From contig JALHMH010000028.1 in NCBI GenBank assembly GCA_022844165.1, positions 1-60,032 of the forward strand: a stretch of DNA of 60,032 nt, given 5' to 3'. Both the position numbers and the translations under genes were made by a program. Numbering within the stretch: position 1 is the stretch's first letter; each line of letters opens with the position of its first letter. The DNA comes from Lysobacterales bacterium (GTDB lineage: Bacteria > Pseudomonadota > Gammaproteobacteria > Xanthomonadales > SZUA-5). The notes beneath the pieces are model-generated. The model did not search any database. It saw only the letters and a program-made list of their open reading frames with translations, and was not told the origin of the DNA. Shown piece after piece: positions 27,086 to 36,332 of the stretch.

Positions 27086-27690
27086 TTGGGCCTCGTCTTT
27101 TTCGTCTTTTTTGATTTGATCATTGGGGTCGGCAGCGCTGCCGTCGGCGTGCTCCAGTCGCGCGCGAGGCGCTCAAGCTCGGCGACCACGCGCGGGCGCT
27201 GATCGTCCGGAACCTCGTTGCAGCCAAAGTACTCGCTCCAGAACAATCCTTCTGCCGCCAGACGAATCACGCTGCGGCGAATTTCGTCGTCGTCCCATCG
27301 CGTGTCCTGGTGCATGCATCGATGATGTTCGCGCACCGGTTCCAGCAAGCTCGGATCGTGCGCCACGGCGCTCAGCATGCCGGCGATGAACTGTCGCCGC
27401 TCACTGTCTGGCGCGCACCAGGTTCGAATCAGCGCAATCAAGTCAGCGCCAGGTTCGTCCGTCAGCTGTTCTGAGTGTTGGCGCTCGGCTTCGATGCCCT
27501 GCGCCAGATCGTGCGCGATCAACGCACGCAGCAGATCTTCTTTCGTGGCAAAGTGATAGGTGATGCCGCCACGCGAGATACCACTTTCCAGTACCAGCTC
27601 CTCAAAGGTCAGGTTCGCCGCGCCGCGTACCTTCACGATGCGGGCGGCGGCGGCGAGGATCTCCAGTCGAGCTTTAGGTGGGCGCGGCAT
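27082..27690 (-). CDS. TetR-family repressor of the efflux operon
   Basis: This 202-residue regulator starts at ATG 27690 (MPRPPKARLEILAAAARIVKVRGAANLTFEEL), giving the canonical N-terminal three-helix DNA-binding domain with GISRGGITYHFATKEDLL. The ligand-binding C-terminal domain contains LIALIRTWCAPDSERRQFIAGML. It is the first gene of the efflux operon. The perfect 14-base palindrome at 27703-27716 lies 13 bases before its start, so autorepression and control of the pump are likely. The reading frame remains open upstream to 27951, but that part crosses the operator and lacks family similarity. Confidence 0.92.
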   Translation of the reverse strand: MPRPPKARLEILAAAARIVKVRGAANLTFEELVLESGISRGGITYHFATKEDLLRALIAHDLAQGIEAERQHSEQLTDEPGADLIALIRTWCAPDSERRQFIAGMLSAVAHDPSLLEPVREHHRCMHQDTRWDDDEIRRSVIRLAAEGLFWSEYFGCNEVPDDQRPRVVAELERLARDWSTPTAALPTPMIKSKKTKKTRPK

Positions 27691-27702
27691 GACGGTTTCT
27701 TT

Positions 27703-27716
27703 ACAGAACGTTCTGT
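27703..27716. promoter_or_regulatory. TetR operator candidate
   Basis: ACAGAACGTTCTGT is a perfect 14-base palindrome just upstream of the tetR start, in the divergent region shared with the exoprotein gene at 27894. Its position suits autorepression of the efflux operon. Confidence 0.75.
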
Positions 27717-27893
27717 GTAGTAATCCATCATGCCGCTGCGGACGGTTCGAGACAAGTAGGTCGAACGTCATCTGCATTCGTATGCATCGTGCCGCTCGCC
27801 GAAGGTGGCGGAATCGCGCAGGGCGCAAGTTCATCGTGACCGCAACGCGCAAGCCGGATATCGTTCGCCCTCCACTCTGTGCAGGATCGAACG

Positions 27894-30887
27894 ATGACGC
27901 GCCTGGTTCTTTGTGTTGCCTTGCTGGCTGCGATGCCGGCCGCGGTCGCAAACACGCGCACCGCCCCCGATGATCGTTGGGCAGCGTGGGACCGACATCG
28001 TGCCCTGGAGCAATCGAGTCCGCTGAAGGGCCTGACCTGGCGCTCGATCGGGCCTACTGTACAAGGTGGACGTATCGTCGATATCGAGGTGCATCCGAAC
28101 GATCCGTATACGTTTTATGTGGCGTATGCGTCGGGCGGCGTCTGGAAAACGACCAACAACGGCGTCAGTTTTGTGCCCCTGTCGGATGCGCTGCCGACGA
28201 CGATTTCCGGCGATATCGCGATCGATCCGAACGATCCGCAGGTATTGTGGATCGGCACTGGGGAGCCGAACTCGTCGCGTTCTTCCTATGCCGGCCTGGG
28301 TGTGCTGGTCAGTCGCGACGGTGGCGCCACGTTCACGCCGAGCGGTCTGGATGACGCCGATCGCATTGCGCGGGTGCGCGTCGATCCAACCAACAGCGAG
28401 CGCATCTTTGTCGCCGTTCAAGGCGCGCTGTATACCCCGGGCGGTCGACGCGGCATGTTCCGCAGCGATGATGGTGGCAAAACGTGGAAGCATGTGTTGA
28501 AGGACAAAGGCGAATGGACAGGCGCCATCGATTTTGTCTTCGATCCGCGAAATTCGAACGTGGTGTATGCCGCGATGTGGGAAAGATCGCGCAGCGCCTT
28601 CAATTTTGTCGAAGGCGGCAAGGGTTCCGGCGTCTACAAGAGTACCGATGGTGGCGATACCTGGGCACGGTTGCCAGGATTTCCGATGGGCGAACACATC
28701 GGGCGTATCGGCTTGGCGATTTCGCCGGCCGCGCCTGATCGGCTCTACGCCAGCATCGACAATCAGGAGCCACTGCCCACTGCGCTGATGGACGCTGGCG
28801 ATCGGCCGCTCTCGCCGGCGCGCCTGAAAACCATGAGCAAAGAGGAATTTTTGCGCCAGGATCCCGATGAAATCGAGATCTTCATTCGCGGCGCCGACTT
28901 CGATCCGAGTATCGATGCAGCCGCGCTCGTGGCGAAGATCGAGTCGGGCGAGTTGACAATGGAAAAGCTGAAGGCCAAGTTGGTCGACGGCAACGCCGCG
29001 CTGTTCAATACCGATATCCGCGGGATCGATATCTGGCGCAGCGATAACGGCGGCGATTCGTGGTCGCGCGCCAACGACAAACCGATTCGCGATTTCACCT
29101 TCACTTACGGCTACTACTTCGGCGAAATTCGCGTCGCGCCCGATAACGCCGATCGGGTCTACATACTTGGCGTGCCGACGGCCATCAGCGAAGACGGCGG
29201 CAAGACCTTCAGCGGCCGCATCAATCAGCCGGATGTTCACGTCGACCATCACGCTTTTGAGTTCGATCCGGCAAACCCCAGGCGTATCTTGAATGGCAAC
29301 GATGGTGGACTGGATGTGAGTTATGACGGTGGCGCGACCTGGCTCAAGCTGGATCGCCAGTCGGTCGGTCAAAGTTATGCACTGACCGTGGACATGGAGA
29401 CGCCCTACAACGTCTACACCGGCATGCAAGACAACGGCACTTGGAAAGGATCGAGCATGCTCGATCCGTCACGACCCGGCGGGTTCTGGGACGGCGGTGG
29501 CGATGGCTGGACGTTCTTGAACGGCGGCGATGGTATGCAAATCCAGGTCGATCCGCGCGATAGCAGTGTGGTTTACACCGGCTACCAATTCGGCTGGTAT
29601 CAGCGCAGCGGCAAGGACGGCGGCGAAGTGCGACCGCGGCCGGCGCTCACCGATCCGGCGCTGCGCTACAACTGGAACACGCCCATCGTGCTCAGCGAGC
29701 ACAGTCCGAACACGCTGTACTTCGGCGCCAACAAACTGTTCCGCTCGCTCGATCAGGGCAAGACCTGGCGTGCCATTTCTGGCGATCTGACGCGTGACGA
29801 GCGCCGCGGCGATGTGCCCTATGCCACGATTACAACGATCAGCGAATCGCCGCGCGAGTTTGGCCTGCTCGCGGCCGGTACCGACGATGGTCTGGTATGG
29901 GTCAGCGAAGACGGCGGCGTGCAGTGGCGCGAGATCACCCGTGGTTTGGCGAAAGGCCGATGGATCAGTCGCGTCGTGCTGTCGGCGCATCAGCGCAATC
30001 GTTTGTATGTAACGCAGACAGGATATCGGCTCGACGATCAAACCGCCTATGTCTGGGTCAGCGAAGACCTCGGGCGTTCCTGGCGTTCGCTGGCCACGGG
30101 TTTACCGAACGAACCGGTGAACGTGATCGAAGAGGATCCGGTCAATAACGACCTGGTTTACGTTGGAACCGGTCGTGGCGTGTATGCGAGCTGGGATCGT
30201 GGCCAGGGCTGGATGGCCCTGCAACAGGGTCTGCCGAACGTACCGGTGCACGATCTTGTGGTTCACCCGCGCGATCGCGAGCTGGTCGCGGGCACGCACG
30301 GACGCAGCGTCTGGATCACCGATGTATTGCCGCTACAAGACCTGACCGGTGAAGTTCGCGCCAAACCGTTGCACGTGTTTTATGTGCCCGAAGTGACCGC
30401 CTCGCGCGGCTGGCGCAGCACCAGCAACCCGTGGTTCGCACACACCGACAAACCTGACACCGCCGTCTTTCACTATTGGGCTAAAGAGTCCGGTCCAGTG
30501 ACGATGACGGTTGCGGATGCGGACAAACAAGCCGTGCGCAAGATCGAAATGCAGGCCATCGCTGGTATCAATCGTTTCGAATACGATCTGAAAGTCGATG
30601 GTGATTTGGCGATTCCCGCGGAAGCTGCGCGCGTCAAGAAGGCCGCCGAAAAAGCGACAGAAAGCGCCAAAGAAACCGCAACCGGAACCGCAAGCGCCAA
30701 AGGCGAGCTGGCGAAGTTTCCGCTCGCCGAAAGCCAGCGGCTGGGGCACCCGCTGTACATTACGGCCGGCGATTACACGATCACTTTGAGCCAGGGAACG
30801 GTCAACGCGGAAGCGAAACTCAAGGTCAATGCCGCCAAGGCTTTCGAGCCGCGACAAAAACCCAAGTACAAGCTGCGCGGGCGATAA
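27894..30887 (+). CDS. Secreted BNR/sortilin-type beta-propeller protein
   Basis: This 997-residue exoprotein has a signal peptide (MTRLVLCVALLAAMPAAVA). The rest consists of repeated propeller blades with Asp-box motifs such as SRDGGATF, SDDGGKTW, STDGGDTW, SEDGGKTF and SYDGGATW, as in sialidase BNR and Vps10/sortilin domains. Near the end lies a lower-complexity KKAAEKATESAKETATGTASAKGE segment and then a last beta domain. No catalytic centre was recognised. Such proteins are often called glycosyl hydrolases by similarity only. AGGA precedes ATG 27894. The frame opens at 27879, but those 5 codons precede the ribosome site. Confidence 0.85.
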   Translation: MTRLVLCVALLAAMPAAVANTRTAPDDRWAAWDRHRALEQSSPLKGLTWRSIGPTVQGGRIVDIEVHPNDPYTFYVAYASGGVWKTTNNGVSFVPLSDALPTTISGDIAIDPNDPQVLWIGTGEPNSSRSSYAGLGVLVSRDGGATFTPSGLDDADRIARVRVDPTNSERIFVAVQGALYTPGGRRGMFRSDDGGKTWKHVLKDKGEWTGAIDFVFDPRNSNVVYAAMWERSRSAFNFVEGGKGSGVYKSTDGGDTWARLPGFPMGEHIGRIGLAISPAAPDRLYASIDNQEPLPTALMDAGDRPLSPARLKTMSKEEFLRQDPDEIEIFIRGADFDPSIDAAALVAKIESGELTMEKLKAKLVDGNAALFNTDIRGIDIWRSDNGGDSWSRANDKPIRDFTFTYGYYFGEIRVAPDNADRVYILGVPTAISEDGGKTFSGRINQPDVHVDHHAFEFDPANPRRILNGNDGGLDVSYDGGATWLKLDRQSVGQSYALTVDMETPYNVYTGMQDNGTWKGSSMLDPSRPGGFWDGGGDGWTFLNGGDGMQIQVDPRDSSVVYTGYQFGWYQRSGKDGGEVRPRPALTDPALRYNWNTPIVLSEHSPNTLYFGANKLFRSLDQGKTWRAISGDLTRDERRGDVPYATITTISESPREFGLLAAGTDDGLVWVSEDGGVQWREITRGLAKGRWISRVVLSAHQRNRLYVTQTGYRLDDQTAYVWVSEDLGRSWRSLATGLPNEPVNVIEEDPVNNDLVYVGTGRGVYASWDRGQGWMALQQGLPNVPVHDLVVHPRDRELVAGTHGRSVWITDVLPLQDLTGEVRAKPLHVFYVPEVTASRGWRSTSNPWFAHTDKPDTAVFHYWAKESGPVTMTVADADKQAVRKIEMQAIAGINRFEYDLKVDGDLAIPAEAARVKKAAEKATESAKETATGTASAKGELAKFPLAESQRLGHPLYITAGDYTITLSQGTVNAEAKLKVNAAKAFEPRQKPKYKLRGR

Positions 30888-30892
30888 AAACC

Positions 30893-31462
30893 ATGGATCA
30901 CCTGCTGACCGAAGTACGAAGCTTGTTTGGCTCCGGCCATTTGCCAAACGCGGATACCTTGGTGAAGTGGGATGGCTTCGACCAGCTCGAGAAGGGGACT
31001 GCCGTCCGGTTCTACTCTGGAAAGACCTGGGAAGATATCCTGCTCCACCATCAGCGTGGTGGGACTCGCGAGCTAGAGGCGTGGTCAGTGCTCCGTGAGC
31101 CGTCGCTTTCGTACTACGGTCGTGCTCATCTAGAGTATGTCTTTGGCACAGTTGACAGCGCCAATCCGGACGACGGCTTCGTCTCAAATCTGTTCCATCA
31201 GCTCTACCAATTGGTTTACATGCACAAGGGCAGCCCTTTCACCCCCGCGAAGACTGATCTACTCGTGAGGATCGCCAAGGCCATTCCCATGGCTGCGGTC
31301 GAACGAGGGGTAGAGTGTCTCGTCGACGACTATGTCATGCACAACATTGAGCTCTTCTTGGAGGAATTGGCATGTTGCAGCAAACTCTTTATCAGTGGAC
31401 TCACCCGAGTCAATCGTTTGGACACTGACAAAACTGGAGGGGCTGGTTCAGTGCGGCCCTGA
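30893..31462 (+). CDS. Hypothetical protein, 189 aa
   Basis: I recognise no family. This soluble protein has no signal peptide, and its middle is helix-rich (VSNLFHQLYQLVYMHKGS; VERGVECLVDDYVMHNIELFLEELACC). Its ATG lies 5 bases behind the propeller gene stop, so it may be cotranscribed, yet nothing links the two functionally. The codon usage looks less GC-biased than that of its neighbours, a mild sign of transfer. Confidence 0.6.
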   Translation: MDHLLTEVRSLFGSGHLPNADTLVKWDGFDQLEKGTAVRFYSGKTWEDILLHHQRGGTRELEAWSVLREPSLSYYGRAHLEYVFGTVDSANPDDGFVSNLFHQLYQLVYMHKGSPFTPAKTDLLVRIAKAIPMAAVERGVECLVDDYVMHNIELFLEELACCSKLFISGLTRVNRLDTDKTGGAGSVRP

Positions 31463-31639
31463 GCCTTTAGGGCGAGTGGCCTTGGTGGAGATGCACCTAA
31501 CTCCAGCCAAACGGTTAGCGGGGAGAAGCACCCTGTTTCCCAATACTTCATGTTGCCGCTCTCGCATACCCACGATTCGAATTCACCGGACCTGTGGTTA
31601 GAAGGTCCGTGCATACTGGTTCTGCGCCGCGTGAGATCT

Positions 31640-32518
31640 TTACTCCGTCAGCATCTTCGGCGCCGCCAGGTCCGGCCCGGACAAACCCGTGATCGCGTTC
31701 AGATCGCGAATCGCAAGCTCGGCATGGGTCATGCTCTCGGCCACCGAGTCGACTTGCGTGCTGATGAAGTCCGGATTCTGGTTGTTCACGCTCATCTCGC
31801 TCAATGCCAGGATCTTGGCTTCGATGCGCTCAAGCTCAAGACTCACAAACTCGCTGTTGGACTCCGCGCTCTTGAGGTTGTCCAGGCGCATCGTGGTCGT
31901 CGCGATAGCGTCGGTCAATGAACGGATGATGCGTTCATCGGTCCCTTCTGCCATTGCCGTTCGGCGTGCTTCCAGATCTTTGAGCTGCTTCTCCAGCGCC
32001 GCGCGGTCGGTGTGATCAAGAAACTTCCATAGGCTCTGTTGCGCGTACAACAAACGCAAGAACACCCAAAGCAACTTGTCGAGCCCGCCGCCGCGCAGGT
32101 CGTCGGCCTCCGGCGCTTCGGTCTGACCGGCAGCCGCGCCGCGCGCGATGCGCCGCAGGTTCAGGCAACGCTGCCGCAATTGCATGAAGCGTTCGCGCGG
32201 CCCAGGAGCCAGCTCAGACAATATCTTCGTCAAAAGGCTCTGCGGATCCTCTTCGCGCTGGGTCCACTCCGGACTGACGCCGATCATCTTGCGATCGACA
32301 TAACTGCGGAATTTGGGAATGGAAATCAGGCCGCCGAGGTATGCCAACTCCGCCGCCACAACGAGCGGCATCAGTGCCCCAGGGTTCGGCGACAGCATCG
32401 CAAAAACCGTGCCGGCACCGAGCGCCAGCAGATTCCAGCGCCAGCGAAATGCCTCGCGCAAGTAGTCGCCAAGTCCCGGCGCCCTTTTGTTGGGCAAGGG
32501 AGGTGGTGTGGGTCGCAT
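31640..32518 (-). CDS. Hypothetical membrane protein with coiled coil
   Basis: This 292-residue protein starts at ATG 32518 (MRPTPPPLPNKRAPGLGDYLREAF). It has a proline-rich cytoplasmic head, then two membrane helices (WNLLALGAGTVFAMLS and ALMPLVVAAELAYLGGL), and a long helical coiled-coil region to the end (LEKQLKDLEARRTAMAEG, ERIEAKILALSEM). No domain is recognised. The frame is open to 32647, but the upstream part shows no protein character. Divergent from the ABC transporter genes, with which it may share a regulatory region. Confidence 0.65.
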   Translation of the reverse strand: MRPTPPPLPNKRAPGLGDYLREAFRWRWNLLALGAGTVFAMLSPNPGALMPLVVAAELAYLGGLISIPKFRSYVDRKMIGVSPEWTQREEDPQSLLTKILSELAPGPRERFMQLRQRCLNLRRIARGAAAGQTEAPEADDLRGGGLDKLLWVFLRLLYAQQSLWKFLDHTDRAALEKQLKDLEARRTAMAEGTDERIIRSLTDAIATTTMRLDNLKSAESNSEFVSLELERIEAKILALSEMSVNNQNPDFISTQVDSVAESMTHAELAIRDLNAITGLSGPDLAAPKMLTE

Positions 32519-32665
32519 ACGTTCAGCCCGAATTTTGCAAGGGTTCGAGGAAAGGCCATATTTGAGGCTTGATCCGAAGTATGCACGCTCGCGCTTCTTG
32601 CGGGTCGGTCGGATACCAACGATCAGCCTATTGCTACGGCTGGCCAATACCGGCAGCCTGTAGCG

Positions 32666-33586
32666 ATGGACGACGTACTCATTACGAATAGTTTGGTCAA
32701 GCAGTACGCTACCGTGCGTGCGGTAGATGGCGTTGGCTTTGCGATTCGGCGCGGCGAGATCTTTGCGCTGTTGGGGCCCAATGGCGCCGGCAAGACCAGC
32801 ACCGTGCGCATGCTGATCGGCCAGACGCAGCCCGATGCCGGCGAAATCCGCTATCTGGGTGCGCAGGGCACAAGCGCCTCTGTACCGCCTCGCGAGCTCG
32901 GTTATCTGCCCGAAGAACGCGGTTTGTATCTCGATCAGAGCGTGCTGCGCACCTTGTCATACCTCGGACAGCTGCGTGGCATGGCGCCCAAAACTGCCGG
33001 CGAGAAGGCCATGGCGTGGCTGGAACGCTTATCGCTAGCCGATCGCGCGAAAGAGAAAATTTCGGCGTTATCCAAAGGCAATCAGCAGAAGGTGCAACTG
33101 ATTGCCGCCGTGTTGCACGAACCGCGATTTGCGATCCTCGACGAACCGTTCAGCGGATTCGATCCGATCAACCAGGAGTTGGCGCTGAATCTGATCCGCG
33201 AATTGCGCGATGGCGGCATGACCGTGCTGTTGTCGGCCCATCAGATGCAGTTGGTCGAACGGCTCGCCGATCGCATTTTGTTGTTGAACCAAGGACGCCC
33301 GGTGCTCAGCGGCACCCTCGCGCAGTTGCGGCGCGATGCCGGATTGTCGCAACGCCTGACGCTCTCTTTCGATCGCGATGCGGACCACGACACGCTCGCT
33401 GCGATTCCGGGTGTGGTGGCCGTTGAGCGACTCAACGATCGGCAGGCGGCGCTGCTGTTGAAGGACGACGCGAATCTGAATCAGGTGTTGAGTGCGCTCG
33501 GTGGCGGCGCGATGCTCAGCAATGTGCAGTCCGATGCCGTGGGCCTGCACGAGATTTATTTACGCGCTGTGGGACCGGGAGCATGA
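32666..33586 (+). CDS. ABC transporter ATP-binding protein (NatA-like exporter)
   Basis: This 306-residue protein has Walker A GPNGAGKT (37-44), Q-loop region LGYLPEERGLYLD, signature LSKGNQQK (~135-142), Walker B RFAILDEP (~154-161), and switch His in LLSAHQMQ. The C-terminal 80 residues form the extension common in sodium/drug-exporter ATPases of the NatA/CcmA class. It energises the permease encoded immediately downstream, whose ATG overlaps its stop (ATGA). The substrate is unknown. Confidence 0.92.
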   Translation: MDDVLITNSLVKQYATVRAVDGVGFAIRRGEIFALLGPNGAGKTSTVRMLIGQTQPDAGEIRYLGAQGTSASVPPRELGYLPEERGLYLDQSVLRTLSYLGQLRGMAPKTAGEKAMAWLERLSLADRAKEKISALSKGNQQKVQLIAAVLHEPRFAILDEPFSGFDPINQELALNLIRELRDGGMTVLLSAHQMQLVERLADRILLLNQGRPVLSGTLAQLRRDAGLSQRLTLSFDRDADHDTLAAIPGVVAVERLNDRQAALLLKDDANLNQVLSALGGGAMLSNVQSDAVGLHEIYLRAVGPGA

Positions 33587-34773
33587 ACATGCGGTGGGTG
33601 GTCGCGAAGTGGGAGTTCATGCGCTACTTCAAGTGGAAAGAAGAGCTGATGGGCATCGCCGTGATGCTCGGAATCGGTTTAGTGATGACCCTTGGCAGCG
33701 CCGCTTTTGAGTGGAGCAAATCGTCGCAACGTTACAGCGTGGCAGTGCTCGATTCTGTGGGTCTCGAATTCAAACTTCCGGAACGCTCGCAGATCAGCAT
33801 CGAGCGAATCGCGGCCAGTGATTTGACCTGGAAAACCGAGCAGGTTGGACTGGGCCAGATCGATGCGCTCGTGACCATCGAATCGCTGGATTCTGCAGAG
33901 GTACTGCTGCACAAAGAACCAGCATTCAAGTCGGCGTTGCAGTCGTTGCTCGACAACGCCAGGCGCGACGTGGCGCTGCGCGGCGCCGGGATTGAGGCCG
34001 AGCGCTTCGAGAGCTGGACGCAACCGATGGCGATGAATCTGAGATATCACGAGAGCGGCGAGGCACCCGCATCACAGGGCGACCGTCTGATCGTGATCGG
34101 CTTTTTGCTCTTGTTGCTGAGCGGCGTGTTCACGTGTTTTGCGTACTTCTTTACCAGCATCACCAGCGAAAAACAGGCGCGCGTGACCGAGCAGATCATC
34201 TCCGCGATCCCGGTGCAAACCTGGATCGACGGCAAGCTGATCGGCATCTCCTTGCTCGGCATCAAGAGCATGGCCACGCTGACGTTGTGGGCCGGTCTGG
34301 TCGCATTTGGCGTTGCTCAGTTCGCACCGGAGTTATACGCGAAACTGGGTCGCGTTGGCGCCGACAAAGTGCTCGTCGGCCTGCTGTTCATTCTGCTTGG
34401 ATTGGCCTTCTGGAACAGCTTCCTGGCCGGAATTGCAGCCACTATCGACGATCCCAACAACTCGACGCGTTCCGCGCTGATGCTCGTGCCCTCGATTCCA
34501 ACCATGCTCGCGTTCCCGATGCTTAGTCATCCGGACAATTTGGCCGTGGTCATCATGAGCTGGATTCCGCTGACATCGATGGCCGTCATGCCGGTACGTT
34601 ATGCGCTCACCGACGTGCCCTGGTGGGAAGTTCCATGCGCCGCGGCATTGTTGGCCTGTTGCGTCTTCTGGATGCGCAAGTACGCCAGCCGAATTTTCCG
34701 CGCCGGCATGTTCCTCTACGGCAAAGAACCGAGCTTCCGAGAGATGTGGGCCTTTGTGCGGCACGGTGGTTAG
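33583..34773 (+). CDS. ABC-2 type permease (NatB-like)
   Basis: This 396-residue membrane protein has one N-terminal helix (LMGIAVMLGIGLVMTLGSAAF), then a ~140-residue extracytoplasmic domain, and five C-terminal helices starting DRLIVIGFLLLLLSGVFTCFAYFFTSITSEKQARVTEQII. The EKQARVTEQIIS phrase is characteristic of ABC-2 exporters of the NatB class. It is paired with the overlapping ATPase gene. Confidence 0.9.
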   Translation: MNMRWVVAKWEFMRYFKWKEELMGIAVMLGIGLVMTLGSAAFEWSKSSQRYSVAVLDSVGLEFKLPERSQISIERIAASDLTWKTEQVGLGQIDALVTIESLDSAEVLLHKEPAFKSALQSLLDNARRDVALRGAGIEAERFESWTQPMAMNLRYHESGEAPASQGDRLIVIGFLLLLLSGVFTCFAYFFTSITSEKQARVTEQIISAIPVQTWIDGKLIGISLLGIKSMATLTLWAGLVAFGVAQFAPELYAKLGRVGADKVLVGLLFILLGLAFWNSFLAGIAATIDDPNNSTRSALMLVPSIPTMLAFPMLSHPDNLAVVIMSWIPLTSMAVMPVRYALTDVPWWEVPCAAALLACCVFWMRKYASRIFRAGMFLYGKEPSFREMWAFVRHGG

Positions 34774-34891
34774 CCGGCATAATTCATGAGGTCGCGATGA
34801 CATGGACTCGCGTGTCGATCGGCGACGCGCACGCGCGAATCTCGCGCTCGGAACGGTCGATCGTGATGTGGTTCTGCAGGTGGTTGAACCA

Positions 34892-35131
34892 AGAGTCCTT
34901 GACGGAGCCGGATCTGTACAGTTGAATCAAATTTTCTGCGCAGCGCGCTTTGGCTTTTGCAGCCCCTCAAGTTAAGGGGGTGAGACTCGGCGCTGACACG
35001 CCGCAGGCGTGTGCCGAGTCGAACGCCCGGCGGCTGCGCCGCTGGGCCGGAAATGCGAAGCGCAGGGTTGTGGCGAGTACGCTGTCGGACGAAGCCAGCA
35101 ATGCTCGGCGGTCTGAGGCGGAGCCTCGCTA
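34892..35131 (+). repeat. ~240-bp dispersed palindromic element, copy A
   Basis: It begins AGAGTCCTTGACGGAGC and ends GCCTCGCTA. Internal stems include CCCCTCAAGTTAAGGGG, GACTCGGC...GCCGAGTC enclosing CACGCC/GGCGTG, and GCGGC/GCCGC. The sequence matches copies B, C and D. No terminal inverted repeat or gene is present. Its right end adjoins the start of the membrane-protein reading frame. Confidence 0.85.
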
Positions 35132-35133
35132 CC

Positions 35134-35655
35134 GTGGTGGTTCGCAAATTCCGAACCGCATTTTCGCGTCTTTCGGTGCCGCCGTCTGTGAGGTTATGGG
35201 TGCTGAATTCAGTTTTGGGTGTCATTGCCGCCGTACTTGCCGCCTCGGCCATGGGCGCAATCTGGTCGCTCGCTGCGTTGTGGACCACCAGCCGGACACC
35301 TTGGATGGCGCTGGTGGCTGCGTTTGCGCTGGTTGCTCTGCTGCGCTTCAATGGACATTCGGCGTCGATGGCTCGCGGCCTGTCCGCAATGTTGCTGACC
35401 GGCCTCTCGATCGCGCACGCCAACTATTTGATGGCAGCCGGATTCATCGGTGCTCAAATGAGCATGCCTTTCGTGGACTTACTGCTGCGCATGGGGGCTG
35501 AAATGGCGATTGCCGTCAGTCGCGCCCATGCCGCGCCCTTCGAGGGGCTGTTCTACATTCTTGCATTGGTGGCCGCCGGACTGCTCGGTTGGCGGATGCC
35601 TGGGGAAGTTCTGCACAAAGCTACGCAGCGGCGCAGGCGGGCGGGCAGCACTTAA
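35134..35655 (+). CDS. Hypothetical multi-helix membrane protein
   Basis: This 173-residue protein has about four membrane helices (SVLGVIAAVLAASAMGAIWSL; WMALVAAFALVALLRF; LSAMLLTGLSIAHANYLM; LFYILALVAAGLLGW). No family was recognised. The start is uncertain: GTG 35134 lies 3 bases after repeat copy A, and GTG 35188 is an alternative. The longer frame from 35011 would translate the repeat itself, which I think is not part of the protein. It is enclosed between inverted repeat copies A and B, with the broken slp gene. Confidence 0.55.
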   Translation: MVVRKFRTAFSRLSVPPSVRLWVLNSVLGVIAAVLAASAMGAIWSLAALWTTSRTPWMALVAAFALVALLRFNGHSASMARGLSAMLLTGLSIAHANYLMAAGFIGAQMSMPFVDLLLRMGAEMAIAVSRAHAAPFEGLFYILALVAAGLLGWRMPGEVLHKATQRRRRAGST

Positions 35656-35663
35656 GCGGCGCT

Positions 35664-36152
35664 TTACCAGCAGCCGAATGGTCCGCAAAACGGCCAACCG
35701 AAAAACGGGCCACGATGTACGACCGGCGGCGGTTCTCGCTCCGGCCACAGCAGCAGCTGATCGACCTCAACCTGTGGCAGGCGGAGTTCGGCGTCGCCGA
35801 TGCGCCGTTCGACATGAGCAACGACTTTGCCCGTGAGCGTGACTTCGCGACCGCGCGCAAAGATTTCAGGATCGAGGAAACTACTTGCCTTGCATGCGAC
35901 GAAGCGACCATCGCTTAGATCGACATCGCGAGGCCGCGTGTTCGACTGCAGAGGCTTCGCCAGCACCTCAAGGCAAGTACCGTTCGCGTTTGGTGTGGTG
36001 CGGATCACTGTACCGCCTCAGCGCACCTGCGCCCCGGCCGCAGCTTCACGCGGCGCCGGCGTCGCATAATTGCCCCGCAAGGGCGGCGGCACGCTTGCGC
36101 ACGCCGCCATCGCCAACGAGATCACGCTGATCGACACCCAACGCATAGCCAT
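35664..36152 (-). pseudogene. slp: Slp-family outer-membrane lipoprotein, interrupted by an in-frame TGA
   Basis: Read from ATG 36152 the frame gives MAMRWVSISVISLAMAAC, a lipoprotein signal with lipobox, followed by the Slp mature start. It then meets TGA at 36020-36018 in the context AQVR-stop-GGTVI. Translation continues in the same frame with typical Slp sequence: CLEVLAKPLQ, FLDPEIFARGREVTLTGKVVAHVERRIGDAELRLPQVEVDQLLLWPE. It ends at 35664 with FFGWPFCGPFGCW. In family members an aromatic residue stands at the stop position, so a single TGG to TGA change would explain it. No frameshift is needed. Sequencing error or readthrough are alternatives. Confidence 0.8.
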
Positions 36153-36269
36153 CTCCTGGTTCGCTGCCCGAATGCAAGCTTAGCGCGTCGCAACAACAAT
36201 CTCGCTGACTGAGGTCGCAGGATGGCGATGAGGCGTCGTCTCGCCAGTTGCCGCTCCGAAGGAACTCAA

Positions 36270-36307
36270 CTCAAATGGCAAGATCCAGCTCCAACAAGGA
36301 CTGTAGC
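36270..36307 (-). repeat. Solo terminal fragment of the dispersed element
   Basis: This ~38-base stretch (TCAAATGGCAAGATCCAGCT...AAGGACTGTAGC) duplicates the end of copy B at ~36532-36569 in the same orientation. It is the remnant of a further copy, or a sign of tandem arrangement. Confidence 0.7.
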
Positions 36308-36332
36308 CACGACGCGATGCGTCCCGAACTTT

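Noticed and set aside
27831..29429. 532-codon open frame on the minus strand
   Set aside because: It is antisense to the beta-propeller gene, whose Asp-boxes establish the coding strand.
31463..31639. tRNA-like T-arm (ATTCGAATTC)
   Set aside because: No matching acceptor, D or anticodon stems can be folded around it.
34950..35501. 183-codon open frame overlapping copy A and the membrane protein
   Set aside because: The frame mostly translates the repeat and is out of phase with the hydrophobic helices of the likely real protein.
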